From the NCBI GenBank assembly GCA_019454045.1, contig SKCR01032772.1, forward strand, positions 1-64,000: 64,000 nt of DNA, in the 5' to 3' direction. Source of the stretch: Zanthoxylum bungeanum (taxonomy: Eukaryota > Streptophyta > Magnoliopsida > Sapindales > Rutaceae). The notes below the pieces were generated by a model. The model saw only the letters and a list, made by a program, of their open reading frames with translations, was not told the origin of the DNA and did no database searches. Within the stretch, counting starts at the first letter, position 1, and each line of letters opens with the position of its first letter. Positions 32,801 to 44,239 of this stretch are shown here, piece after piece. Both the position numbers and the translations under genes were made by a program.

Positions 32801-34730
32801 GCATAGGTTGATGGATTCGGTTACATGGCTGCTAATATCGGTATGGAAGTCAACAACCTAGCTCATTGTCAATGAAGAAAGTGCTGTGAAGGAAGTGCAT
32901 TCAAAAAGGAACGGATCTGGATTCCACCAAGCAAAGAAAAGATCATCATCTGCCCAAGTGTAGAGAAGGAACCAGCGGGTTGATCATCCAACACTATTTT
33001 TAAACAGGTATCATTATTCTCCCTTACATCTACCGTAGATAATATCTCCACCAAACGAGAATATTACAGAAATCAAGCCCATCCGACAAAATGAACATGT
33101 TCCTATGAAAAGAACCCCACTCAGCTTGGATGAAATGATATGGTCGATTGCCCGGAGTATATGTTCTCCACTCGAGAATATGAGATGTTCTAATTTTGGG
33201 GGACCATCAGATGACAAGTATAAAAGGGAATTCAAATGGATAAGTGGGCCCAAGTACATAGGTTTTCCAATTTTCTTTTAGTAAAAACATTAAAGCCACA
33301 CAAGCATTGAAAAAAAAATAGTTTATAAGTAGAATTGTTGACCTTAGAAAGCTATTGGACCACGAAATAAGACTTTGAGAATGAAGCAAATAGCTTGCAT
33401 CGTGGGCCCTAAATGTTAGCATTAGGTTTGAAATTGTGATGGTAATTAAAAAGCCTGCAAAGTCACGTGAAGAAATAAAAAAAATGGAACATGACAAACT
33501 GCCAAGCACACGTGCCAAGCGGGCCCATACTCACACCATGCAAAGACTTTCCACGAGAACACAAAGAAGCCACACCCTTCAGCCATGTAATGGTCTCATT
33601 CGACACAACACAAACAAAGGTTTAACATGTGGCAGAGGTTCCATTCGACATGGATGAAGGCTTGCATTTGGTAGAGGTCTCATTCTACACGTCATGGATG
33701 AATCATCTTCTCCACATGACAAGACATGGGTGTCACCTTCAGGTTAGTCATCATCTCCATGCTACGTTGATTTAATACTGTCAACTCCAGACTACCTAGG
33801 GAACCTTTTATCATGCCTAGTAGAATGAAGAAATTCCTTGGACCTCATTCATATCCAATCAACCAACCATGATCAGGTTAGGAAGTATGAAAATTGATAG
33901 GATCCCCATCAGGTTCAATCGGCCAACCTTCATCAGGTTAGGTAGATGGAAAATTATTTTGAACTCCATGAGGTCCATTCAACCTTAGACCCTCATTGAT
34001 ATCTAGAAAGGTATTGTAGTAGGAGGAATGAAACCTTCTTTGACCTTTCATAGATCTAGTAGAGTCAGGAATGATGATTTCCTTGGGCTTTCATCAAGTC
34101 CATTATTCAAATCCATTCGACAGCAGTCTCGTAGAGTAGAGATGACCTTGATATCTTACATCAAAATCCATTATATTGTAGTATCATAGACTTTTTTTTT
34201 TATAATGACCTTGATAGGCATTCATCTCTTCCATACCACGTATGAAGATAATCACCTCCACACTACGTTTGGAGATTATCATCCACTCTAGACTACATGG
34301 ATGGATTTCCATAAACTTTAGAAAGTATTGGAGGAGCTTCATAAACCTTCATTAGGTTCATTCGACCGTAGTCTCATAGATCTTCATCAGGAGAATGAGT
34401 GACGAACTTCATCAGAACTAGTAGTATGAGAAGGAAAGACTTTCATATACCATCCTCGGGACTAGTAAAGATCCTCATTGATTCATGTTAGATCATGTAG
34501 AATGAAGATAGAAGATCCATGTGGATCTTCATCATTTACGGAGTGTGTAGACTCTCATGTACCTTCATCAGGTATAGTGAAGTGTGTATACTTTCTTGGA
34601 TCTTCATTGGTTCATATAGAGTATAAACTCTTATGTACATTCTTCAAATATAGTAGAATGAAAACTTTCTTAGACCTTTGTAAAATCTAGTAATCTGTAG
34701 ATTATATTATACCTCCATCAGTATGTATGG
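32801..34730 (+). other. LARD interior, non-coding with degenerate repeats
   Basis: Imperfect repeats of 'cttcatcaggt', 'tagaatgaa' and 'attcgac' type; no gene. Confidence 0.55.
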
Positions 34731-35402
34731 TCGACCGGGGACATCCCCCATAGCTCATGTAGAGTCAAGTTCAACACATGACCTTCATCTGGTCTAGAAA
34801 AATTTGAAGACTCCCATGGTCATTAACCAGTAATATGGAGATTGTCCTGGCCTCATCAAGTCCAGTCGATCGGGGACATCCCCTATAGCTCATATAGAGT
34901 CAAGTTCAACACATGACCTTCATCTGGTCTAGAAAATTTGAAGACTCCCCTGGTCATTAACCAGTAGTATGGAGATTGTCCTGGCCTCATTAAGTCCAGT
35001 CGACTAGGGACATCCCCCATAGCTCATGTAGAGTTAAGTTCAACACATGACCTTCATCTGGTCTAGAAAAATTTGAAGACTCCCCTGGTCATTAAACAGT
35101 AGTATGGAGATTGTCCTAGCCTCATCAAGTCCAGTCGACCGGGGACATCCTTCATAGCTCATGTAGAGTCAAGTTCAACACATGACCTTCATTTGGTCTA
35201 GAAAATTTGCAGACTCTCCTGGCATTAACCAGTAGTATGGAGATTATCCTGGCCTCATCAAGTCCAGTCGACCGGGGACATCCCTCATAGCTCATGTAGA
35301 GTCAAGTTCAACACATGACCTTCATCTGGTCTAGAAAAATTTGAAGACTCCCCTGGTCATTAACCAGTAGTATGGAGATTGTCCTGGCCCCATCAAGTCG
35401 AG
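34731..35402 (+). repeat. ~134-bp tandem array (5 units) in LARD
   Basis: TCGACCGGGGACATCC-type starts at 34731, 34866, 35000, 35135 and 35268 (spacing 133-135), next at 35403. Units share 'agttcaacacatgaccttca' and 'attaaccagtagtatggaga'. Confidence 0.88.
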
Positions 35403-35800
35403 TCTACCGGGGACATCCCCCATGGACTCATGTCGAGTCAAGTTGTAGACATGGACTACACATGTCGTATGACTTATATCCTGAACCTTCATCTGGTTCA
35501 GTCGACCGGAGACATCTCCCATGGACTCATGTCGAGTCAAGTTGTAGACATGGACTACACATGTCGTATGACTTATATCTTGAACCTTCATCTGGTTCAG
35601 TCGACCGGAGACATCCCCCATGGACTCATGTCGAGTCAAGTTGTAGACATGGACTACACATGTCGTATGACTTATATCCTGAACCTTCATCTGGTTCAGT
35701 CGACCGTGGACATCCCCCATGGACTCATATCGAGTCAAGTTGTAGACATGGAATACACATGTCGTATGAATTATTTCATGACCTTCATTTGGTCCAATCC
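35403..35800 (+). repeat. 99-bp tandem array (4 units) in LARD
   Basis: Starts at 35403, 35502, 35601 and 35700 (99 bp apart). It grew from the upstream ~134-bp unit: both share the CGACCG-GACATC and TCATGT-GAGTCAAGTT segments. Divisible by three, so it is open in several frames (33-residue repeats) without coding support. Confidence 0.88.
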
Positions 35801-35964
35801 ATTGGGAACTACCCCAATGGCTCCTGTAGAGTCAAGTTCACAACTTGACATTCGTTTGGTTAATCAATAGTCTGCAACGACGCTCAAGTACACCTACACA
35901 CTATGGCCTCCTCCCAAGCGACACACGCGTCAAGTACTCTCCAAGCCAATGACTCCTTAACTTA

Positions 35965-35981
35965 GAGAGTAGGGGACAAAC
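35965..35981 (+). other. LARD polypurine tract
   Basis: GAGAGTAGGGGACAAAC directly before the 3' LTR. Confidence 0.7.
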
Positions 35982-36623
35982 TGTACGAGCCAAATTTGGT
36001 CCATGGGCAATTTCGTCCTTTTACTCCAGGCCCAAGCTTCTACCTCAAAAGGAAGCCACAATGTTTAAAGTGTATAGAGGCCTAGAGATTCATAAGCCCA
36101 AGCCCAGTAAGACGTCACGTGCTTAAAGCATAATCGGCGTTCATCCTAATTCAATCCACATAATGCCCAGGCTCATAAATGTCATTCACAACCCATCCGT
36201 TCCAGCCTACAACGCAGTAAAAGCTCCTCATAAAGTTGACTGTTACCATGATCCAAACAGACGATTAATCAAAAGAGGCACACGTTACTATAGCATGAAT
36301 ATATAAGGAACAAGGCTCCAAGAGGAAAGGGATTCAACTTCTAGCTCTCCTACTCACAGCTTTGAGACATCCTCAAGCTCACCACACCTCCGACTGATCG
36401 CCCTCACGGAACCCTACTAAGTCCAAGGTAGTATCCAACCTTTGACTTCCCACCTTCTAACTCCTTTGTACCTTCACTGATTTGAGCATCGGAGTGCCCC
36501 CGGCACCCACCACACCGGTGGGCAGTACTCCCGCTCACTCTACATCTTTGTTTTACAGGATCGCTAGTGCCCCATCCTCACGAAATCTCAATTGTAGATC
36601 TGGAGCGAAAATCAGTGTCTACA
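35982..36623 (+). repeat. LARD 3' LTR
   Basis: 642 bp, same length as the 5' LTR, TG...CA ends, followed by the TSD. Confidence 0.9.
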
Positions 36624-36628
36624 ATTGT

Positions 36629-38412
36629 ATTTTTGTATTAGTTAAAGTAATATCTTCAAGATATTTGAAAATACTAAATTTCTTCTGGATATTTGAAAGA
36701 TCTAACATTTTATCATAAACATATCACATCCGGTGATGATTCAAATCTTAGTAAACTTAAAATAATAATTCAAGTGTGTAAAGAGGAAGTAAATGAAAAT
36801 AAATAGTTTTAAAGTAAATAAAGGGATATAAATAGAGTAATACAAAATTATAAATTGTATTCACAAGTGTGTTATGATTTCATTTACCACATCTTTATTC
36901 ATTTACTGTAGCAGAGTTTCTCTATTATAACTATACATAGTTGGAATTAACATTCACTATTGGGAATATTAAGAAACTGATTTTCGTGTTATGAGAACAT
37001 CACGTTTTATTTAAAAATTATAGTTCAGAACTACAGGTTCTGTTATTGAAAGCTAATTTAAACTTCAGGTCTGATTAGTTTTTTATTATTGCAAACTTCT
37101 TGCAGTAATAATATATATATATTATAATTCAAAAGAATTAAGATAATAATAAATATAAAATAAAAAAGCACACAAATTCGTATGATGCAAATAAAAATTA
37201 CATACACATATTTAGAACTTTATGTTCTCTTTAAAAATATTTATTTGATCAAGAACTTCAAGTTCCGATCTTACATTTTTTTTTTAATTTAGAACATCAG
37301 GTCCTAAAAGGGAAGTTATATTTCAGAACTTCAATTTTTTTGATTGATAAGGTTAATATTTAAACTTCAAATTCATAAATATAGTATTATAAATTTAGAA
37401 CTTCAAGTATTATGGAAGATTTAAAACTTCAGGTTTTAATCCAAAATTTTAATTGATGGGGTTAGAACTTAACGTAAATTTAGAACTTTGGAATTTATAA
37501 TTATTTTGTAATTCAGAACTTCAAGTTCTAATTAAAAAAAAAATCAATAAGATTAGAACTTCAAGTTCTAATCTAAAAAATTAATTAATGAGGTAAAATT
37601 AAATAGTGATAATCGTGAAATTTATTCACAACAGAAAAATTGATTGTTTATTGCATGCGAAATGAAGATCGAGGGGCACAACAATTCACCCATAAAATTA
37701 AGAGCAGACAATAGATCTGTAATATTTTTTGATATGGAGGATCCAATTTAATGGCAACCACAGAAAATAATAAAAAAAATACATAAAATATAACATAATG
37801 AATTAGAACTACGTGTTCTAATTTTAAGATTGAAATTCAGAACTGCAGGTTCAAAATTATAACTACTGGTTCTAATTTTGAATATTGAGATTCAGAACTT
37901 CAGATTCTGAATTAGAACTACAGGTTCTAATTTTAATATTGAGATTCAGAACTTCAGCATCTGAATTAGATTTACGGGTTCTAATTTTAATATTGAGATT
38001 CAGAACTTCATGTACTGAATTAGAACTACAGTTTCTAATTTTAATATTGAGGTTCAGAACTTCAGGTTTTGAATTAAAACTATGGTTTTTAATTTTAATA
38101 TTGAAATTCAGAACTTCTGGTTTTGATTTATTTATACTGCAAAATTTCAAGTTGCAATATTAAAAAATAATAAGAATTTGGATTCAGGCAATATAAGAAT
38201 TAAGTATGCAAATCAAAAATCGTATATAAATCATAAACCACCATGATTTGGCTTTCGATTTGATTACAATCAGAAACCTCATATCAATCATAAACCATAA
38301 TGATTTTTCTTTTGGCTTTGATTATAAACAGAATCTGTATATAAATCATAAGCCATATTCATTACTTCTGATTATAGCAAATTGGATTCAGGCTGATGAT
38401 TCGTCGATAACA
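36629..38412 (-). repeat. Copia 5' leader region with palindromic GAACTT repeats and 54-bp array
   Basis: Lies between the copia 5' LTR and the protease remnant, where leader and gag should be, but no gag is recognisable. About 37020-37580 has many scattered AGAACTTCAAGTTCT-type inverted repeats. At 37830-38130 they form a 54-bp tandem array (ATTGAGATTCAGAAC-type starts at 37884, 37938, 37992, 38046, 38100), open by chance for 92 codons on both strands. Confidence 0.7.
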
Positions 38413-38608
38413 TGTTATAAAATAAGAGAGAAATAGTGAAGAGAGTACCTTATAAAAATGCAAGTTTTTCTTATTAATTATTAATTTTAAATTACAAGAG
38501 ATGTTCTATATTTATAGGGGGAGATTATGTTAAGATTATTATCCCTAAACAATATGAGATAAACTAAACTTATAAATATTAAAATGAGGGAGCACATTAT
38601 TTACCCCA
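38413..38608 (-). repeat. Copia 5' LTR (right copy)
   Basis: About 196 bp. Minus-strand reading begins TGGGGTAAATAATGTGC and ends TTTTATAACA, followed by TGTTATCGACGAA, which may be a variant primer-binding site. Partner of 5593-5784, clearly diverged, so this is the oldest insertion of the nest. Confidence 0.7.
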
Positions 38609-38744
38609 TATATATCATTTTAGTGATTGATTTCTTACTTGAAAAGTACAGTCATTCCAAAAACATCAGAAGGAAAATGAGTCTTGAAACTCAGCTAAAT
38701 TGTGCATTATTTGGATAATTTTAACCTATCTATATCATCAAAAT
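38609..38744 (-). other. Residual 3' flank/UTR of the transporter gene
   Basis: 136 bp between the copia LTR edge and the transporter stop codon. It must contain at least part of the 3' UTR; no obvious poly(A) signal was identified by eye. Confidence 0.4.
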
Positions 38745-41700
38745 TTATGCATAGAAAGTATATGTAGAGGCATCCGTGACAATATTTCGAAACCCTCCAA
38801 TTGTTGATGCCAACATAATGAAGACTCCGATGAATATTGAAGCCTGAAATTGAGACACAAATTACAAGACACATTATTTATTTATTAAAATAAAGAAGCT
38901 CACATACTTTTCATTGTTGTATTGCAGATAATAAAATAATATTTATATGATTTTTTGTTTACCCAATTGATGATCCATTTGGGGCTGAATCGTTTTGGTT
39001 TCTTGATTACCAGCCACATTATACTTGGAAGCTGCAATAATTCTCAAATATATTATTAACTCCTTATTGCACTAAAGAGTTTAAGTATTTAACAACAAAT
39101 TCAAAAGCTTAAAGGCTTACAAAAAATGACGTGGGAGCAAAACCAAATCCGCCAAAGAAACCAAGAAGATCTCCAAAGAAGGGAAATGTTACTCCAGCAA
39201 ATAGTGTAAATGCTGCAAATTATAAGGTACTGATGTTCCTCAATGTACATTATTTTTGAAAAAAGAAAGTATACAAGAGGTTAATACTATAAGCAAGATG
39301 TGTGACCAAACGGATAGCAAGTTAACAATATTTAATCATCGCCCGTCGCATTAGGGCACGACCTTTAAAAGTGTCAAACATAAGAATCATACCTACATAA
39401 GCAGATCGAGCAACAACTCTTACTGCAACTCCCGGTGGAAAATTGAATTTCTTAATCATCATCCTCTCAAGCAAGTGAAACACTGGCATAGCAAAAACCT
39501 ACACGTACATATAATATATATTTATTTCTTCACTAGTTCACATGATCTATGCTTATAATTAAGCATATTTATTGTATAGAGGAAAAATATTCTTTGGGTT
39601 CTAACGTTACCGTTAGAACAATAGAGACATAAAGGATAATTATGAAAAAAAATAAAGGACTCCGAAAAGACATTCTCCCTTGTATATAATGTATGTAAAT
39701 GGATTGGAACCTGATAGCTGCCAATGACATGAACGACGACCATTAAGTTAGCGGCGGCGATGAGCCATGGAGGTCTTTGGAGGGCCATGAGTACATTATC
39801 ATCAACATCTTGGCCAAATGCCCAGTAACCGATAAGGGCAACTGGAAAATAGCAAATAGCGTTGACAAAATAGGCACCCAATGCACCTTTCCACATGGGT
39901 ATTTTTGAAGGCTTCTCTGGGGTTGATGGGATTGTGGCCTGAATTTCAAGAACGACTGCATGTCCAGCAAATGCAAATGAAATTTGACCTAATGCGTTGA
40001 ACACTCGAAACATGTAATCTTCTGGGCTTGTGTGTTTGTATCCATAGCTCACGTTTTCATTCCTACCATGACTCAAGCTACCAGCCCATGCTATTGCTGA
40101 ATAACTGCAATCACAACCCTAATTTATTAATTTGTGATTAAAATAAATATTCATCAGTATATATAGTATCTCAATATCTAGCATGGCTTCAGAGTTGGGA
40201 TTTGGATTTGATATTGAACTGAATTTTATATTGAGTTTTTTTAATAAATTGCCATTGGTATAAGTTATTGGATATAATAATTTAAAATATGTGTGACGGT
40301 TGATTATGAAAAACTTGGTACAATTCAACTCAATACTGAATCTAAATTCCCAAAGTTAGATCACTCTATCTGCAAGAGGATAGTTGAAACCATTCCGTAT
40401 TATAAAAAACTAACTTGTCTTGTAATTGGTGTTTGCAATATCATGTTTGTATGTGCAAATCTGTGACTAGATAATTTCTCATAAATAAATAATCAAAGAT
40501 GAGACTGAAATCATTACGTTAAATCCTAGAATAATATAGAAAAGATGTTTCAATAAAGTTAGGTTGTGACTTTTAGACTATAAAGCAGCCCATTTAAAAT
40601 ATTTTCCTCAAAGATACTTTACCTCAGCTTCTTCAATCAACCACTAATAGACTCAGCTAAAGAAAGGGCTCAGAAAAACAACTAAAAAAGGAAATGGAGA
40701 AGAGATTTCTTGTCATCCAATGTTCATGAGCAATTAGATTAATAATAGACATATGCCCCCTAGGGCCTGGCCCTGATGCAGGTTTATTGGCCGTTTCTGA
40801 AGCAGGGGTGTCATGACTACTGAAGGTTACAGCCTTTTAATTACCATCATGTTAGCTTCGGATCCGAATTCAATATTAAGTCGAGTTTGTGTTTAATCAA
40901 TTTTCAAGATTTATTTAATGTGAGCACTCATCTCCTAATCGATTCAATGATAAGTACATATTCAACATTAAATCCTAATTCGTTAACTTCTCAGTTGATA
41001 TTTATTTTACACTTCGAATATAAAAGATAACAGAGTGCATGAGGCTTCATACACTCTAAGCTATAGGAAGGATTCAATGTGTACATAGTTTTATCTTTAT
41101 TTATTTTTTTATAAAGAGATTATTTCCGCTACTCGAATATGAGACTTTCAAATCACAATCACAATAAAGTAATCTTACCATTATACCATGCTCATCCTCT
41201 TTTATACTTCAAATACATTAAAAAAAAACATTTTAATTAATTTATTTCTTGACTCCTATAAACCCATGCAAGTATGCAACTTAAGAATTTTTTCTCAGAT
41301 CCATAAACCACAAGTAAACAGAAGGAGAAATTAAACAAGTTTTAATGAAGAACCTGAGTGACATGATGGCTGCTGCCAATGAAACACCAGCAACAGAATT
41401 GATATCAGGAAGCTGAGACAGGAAGAAATGGAGAGAACCAAATATGACGATCCAAAATGACTGCCTGAGCGGCATGCAGTTGGCGCAGGCCATTTCCACG
41501 AATTTTTTCAAACACTTGCCTCCGGTAACCATGTACACAATATCACAGCCAACTTGAACGATCAGCTGCTGAGGAAGCACAATCCATGGCCCGAGTTTGG
41601 GTCCGAAAGCATGTCTACCAAGGTCAATATACCGATCAAATCGAGTACCAGGGACACATTCATGGAGTTGTATCATTTGCCACATTGAGTTCAAGGTCAG

Positions 41701-42207
41701 CAACCAAGATAATGCTAACATCATCGTCCCTGGACCCCTGCAGGTTCATTATAGATAAGAATGTAAGAGTAGTTAATTTTCGACTATATATAATTATGTC
41801 TGATGCACACGTGGTGTAAGATTTTTTAAGAACTCAGAAGAGCTCGGATCAGATGAAACGGAGATGAAGATTTTAAAGCTTTTGTTGGGTTGAGTTTGAA
41901 AGTATATACCATCCTAAGTAAGCCATGGCATAGGGGAGGCTGAGAACGCCAGCGCCTATCATGGTTGTGACACAGTGGAAAGTTGAGTACCACCATTTGG
42001 CTCGGCGAGTTGGTTCCTCTTCGCTCCATTTTGAGTTTGATTCAACTTCCTGTTAGTGTTAAAAAAACAAGTAAGAATAACAGATGATCAAGAAATTAAC
42101 TTTGTAAGGGATCAAATGGGAAAATTTTGGCATAAAATTTAGTGTAAGATATAGTGAGAGGTGGATCATGCTCTCACCTTTGGGGGAGAAGGAGAACCTG
42201 AAACCAT
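38745..42207 (-). CDS. LHT: LHT-family amino-acid transporter (AAAP superfamily)
   Basis: Eight exons, all with GT-AG introns and matching phases: 42207-42178, 42049-41910, 41737-41354, 40104-39711, 39498-39393, 39212-39121, 39031-38963, 38843-38745. They encode 437 aa, the usual LHT length. Signature blocks are [20 protein letters not shown] and [16 protein letters not shown] near the N-terminus, then [76 protein letters not shown] and [20 protein letters not shown]. The protein is rich in membrane helices (the family typically has about 11). LHT proteins are proton-coupled importers of amino acids at the plasma membrane; which member this is cannot be told. Start chosen as the ATG giving a short hydrophilic N-terminus with a clean donor. 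The gene looks intact despite the copia element 137 bp beyond its stop. Confidence 0.93.
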
Positions 42208-42544
42208 GGTTGCAGTTAAAGATGGAGACCTCTTGAGTGTGGGAGTTAAGTGATCATCATCATGTATATGTAGAATGTAGTGGTTGATTACTCAAATGTT
42301 TGATGGAATAAAGGTAAGAAGAAGAAACTTACTTTGGATTAATTACCCTCCAAAAACCCATATTGCAATATGAATGATAAACCAAATCAAATAAAAATAT
42401 TTTCGTATTAGGTGAGATCAGTTACATGAATTTTTTGACGTAATTATATTCTATTTTAAATTATTATCTCATTAAACTCAATAATAAATAAGTAATTCTT
42501 TATGAGTTTTTTTATGTCAATTTAAAATAATGAGAAAAAAAAGA

Positions 42545-42738
42545 GAAGGAATCTTCTCCAAATAAGTTCCAAAAAAAACCCACCCCATGTATAATACAAT
42601 TAAGAGACTTAAACCCAACCCTTACCTTTATGTACAAGATCCAAAAAAACCTACCCTATATATAATACAAGTAAGAGACTTAAACCCACCCCTTACCTTT
42701 ATGTAGAAGTTCCAAAAAAAAAACTACCCCATGTATAA
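42545..42738. repeat. ~71-bp tandem repeat
   Basis: Two to three copies containing 'aagagacttaaaccca', 'cttacctttatgta' and 'tataatacaa' (starts about 42602 and 42673), upstream of the transporter gene. Confidence 0.75.
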
Positions 42739-42938
42739 TACAATGAGGAGAAAATCTTCTATGCAACAGTGGTATCATGTCATCCATGCAACAAGTCAAT
42801 CATCCACTGCCACGCGTGCTAAAAAATTGAAAAACAATTAAAAAATAGGTGAAGAAACTCTACATGTCATTTTTTAATTCGCTTGTGGTATCACGTCATC
42901 CATACCACTGTTGCACCAAAGAATCTCTCTACAATGAG
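42739..42938. mobile_element. Mutator-like MITE (182 bp) with 9-bp TSD
   Basis: The element is 42748-42929. A 9-bp direct repeat, TACAATGAG, flanks it at 42739-42747 and 42930-42938. The ends are inverted repeats sharing GCAACAGTGGTAT: left GAGAAAATCTTCTATGCAAC, right in reverse complement GAGAGATTCTTTGGTGCAAC. A 9-bp duplication with long inverted ends indicates the Mutator superfamily. It lies about 0.5-0.7 kb upstream of the transporter start codon. No coding capacity. Confidence 0.75.
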
Positions 42939-44239
42939 AGACTTAAACCCGCCCATGTATTGATTTAGTAGTTGCAATCCAACTTGTATTAACTACTTTA
43001 TTTCGTTTTTTGTTATGTAAAATTTGATTTTAAATTATAAACATCAACTCCTCTAACTGTCTATACATATGGACAGCCACTACCCACAAACTCAAAGAGA
43101 TAGGACACTCATTCTCTCTCTCTCTCTCTCTTTTTATTGTCTTTCCTTTTCATTCATTCCCCCCCGAAAAGAGAGAGATTCATTGCAAAGAGGGCTGTGG
43201 AACAAATCTTCCTACTTAGATTTTGCAGATGATTAGGGAATCGAACGAGTTTATGGTGTGTGGCACACTAAGGACATTGTTGTCATTTCCATTTTCCTGA
43301 ATTTGGAGCAAATTATGAGATGTTTTGTTGGTTGGCGAATTGTATCAATCTTTGAATCATTACACCTCCAATTATTGGCTTTAGCAAAAGATCAAAGTTT
43401 CAGGAATAATGATTAAAGTGAGGCTGCTTGTTGTGCAAAATTGGTGCGGGTCCCATTCTCTCTCTTTGAAAGTGAGCCCCCATTGGCTTTAGCTTTGACG
43501 CCGAAAGGGACTTCAAGCCAATTTAAATACCACTTTGCTCTAATGTTATATCAACATCAGCGTCATATATCCATCATAGTGATTATGTTAGCACCGGTGT
43601 TCAAATGTTGCTTCAATTGGACAACCCGTTTCCGAATTAATCGAGTTTGAAATATTAAATTTTTAACTGGTCTTGCGAGTGAGGGTTGTGTTTCGGATTT
43701 ATTAAAAAATATCCAGTTGGACCCGCGTGGCTAACATTTATAGCCCAACTTGTCTCTAAATATATAAATGTTAACGATGGATTAAAAGATTAAAACCCAA
43801 CGGCTCAAACCGATATTTTAATAAAAACTTACCCGACCACCAGACCCGATTACCCAAAGAAATATCAAAATGTGTTTCGAAAACACTACTATCTGCTTCA
43901 GTTCATGTTACTTTTTAAAAGCGCCTAAATGCGATATCATCTCAAAGTGCCAGATCTCAAGCTCTGCCAATAGTTCAATTTCTTCCATTTGAGAAATTGT
44001 TACACATAAATCCCCTACTGTTATTGAGGGATTAGCCTAACAAAACACATTCTTCTTTTCCTTCTGGAACAACGGGTGTTTATCCACGGTGCAAGATCAA
44101 TATCCAGTACAAAGTAACCACAGAGATTGATACTTAACTGCACTCCACAGAATAATTACATATACAAAGCGCTCATAAATTAACTTGCGACGAAAGGTCA
44201 TTTAAGCTACTATCCATTTCGTGATAAGTTACGGGCTAT
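42939..44239. other. Intergenic region between transporter and MED25
   Basis: Holds the upstream region of the transporter and the 3' side of MED25. A (TC)n tract sits at 43113-43131, followed by CT-rich DNA. Nothing with a protein domain; the 69-codon frame at 43441-43650 is not supported. A CGACCC-containing stretch (about 43610-43860) may be an old transposon piece. Confidence 0.45.
43113..43131. repeat. (TC)n microsatellite
   Basis: About 19 bp of TC repeat, some 900 bp upstream of the transporter start codon; such tracts are frequent in plant promoters and 5' UTRs. Confidence 0.85.

Larger units (their letters stand above)
29917..36628 (+). mobile_element. LARD-type LTR element without coding capacity, TSD ATTGT
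   Basis: The element is 29922-36623 (6.7 kb), with target duplications ATTGT at 29917-29921 and 36624-36628. Two 642-bp LTRs start TGTACGAGCC and end TGTCTACA. A primer site TGGCGCCCACCGTGGGGC follows the 5' LTR and a purine tract precedes the 3' LTR. The 5.4-kb interior has no gag or pol similarity in any frame; it is made largely of tandem arrays and degenerate repeats around 'cattcgacac' and 'aaccttcatcaggttca'. This fits a large retrotransposon derivative mobilised in trans. It interrupts the copia gag/protease region. Confidence 0.88.
5593..38608 (-). mobile_element. Decayed Ty1/copia retrotransposon hosting four nested insertions
   Basis: Minus-strand copia element. Its 5' LTR is on the right (38413-38608) and its 3' LTR on the left (5593-5784). 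The body is split by insertions at 6405-12227, 13686-14714, 15311-29204 and 29922-36623. Removing these leaves roughly 5.5 kb, a plausible copia length. The order along the minus strand is leader, protease/pre-integrase remnant, pre-integrase remnant, integrase C-terminal linker, RT with YIDD, and RNase H, which is standard copia order. Every coding piece carries stops or frameshifts and no gag is recognisable. Flanks are TA-rich, so the TSD (perhaps TATAT) cannot be fixed. Confidence 0.8.

Noticed and set aside
32287..32806. 157-codon plus-strand and 156/143-codon minus-strand repeat proteins
   Set aside because: Products of a 93-bp repeat whose length is a multiple of three; no promoter, start context or homology.
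35331..35870. 135- to 163-codon frames with 33-residue repeats
   Set aside because: Same artefact from the 99-bp array in the LARD interior.
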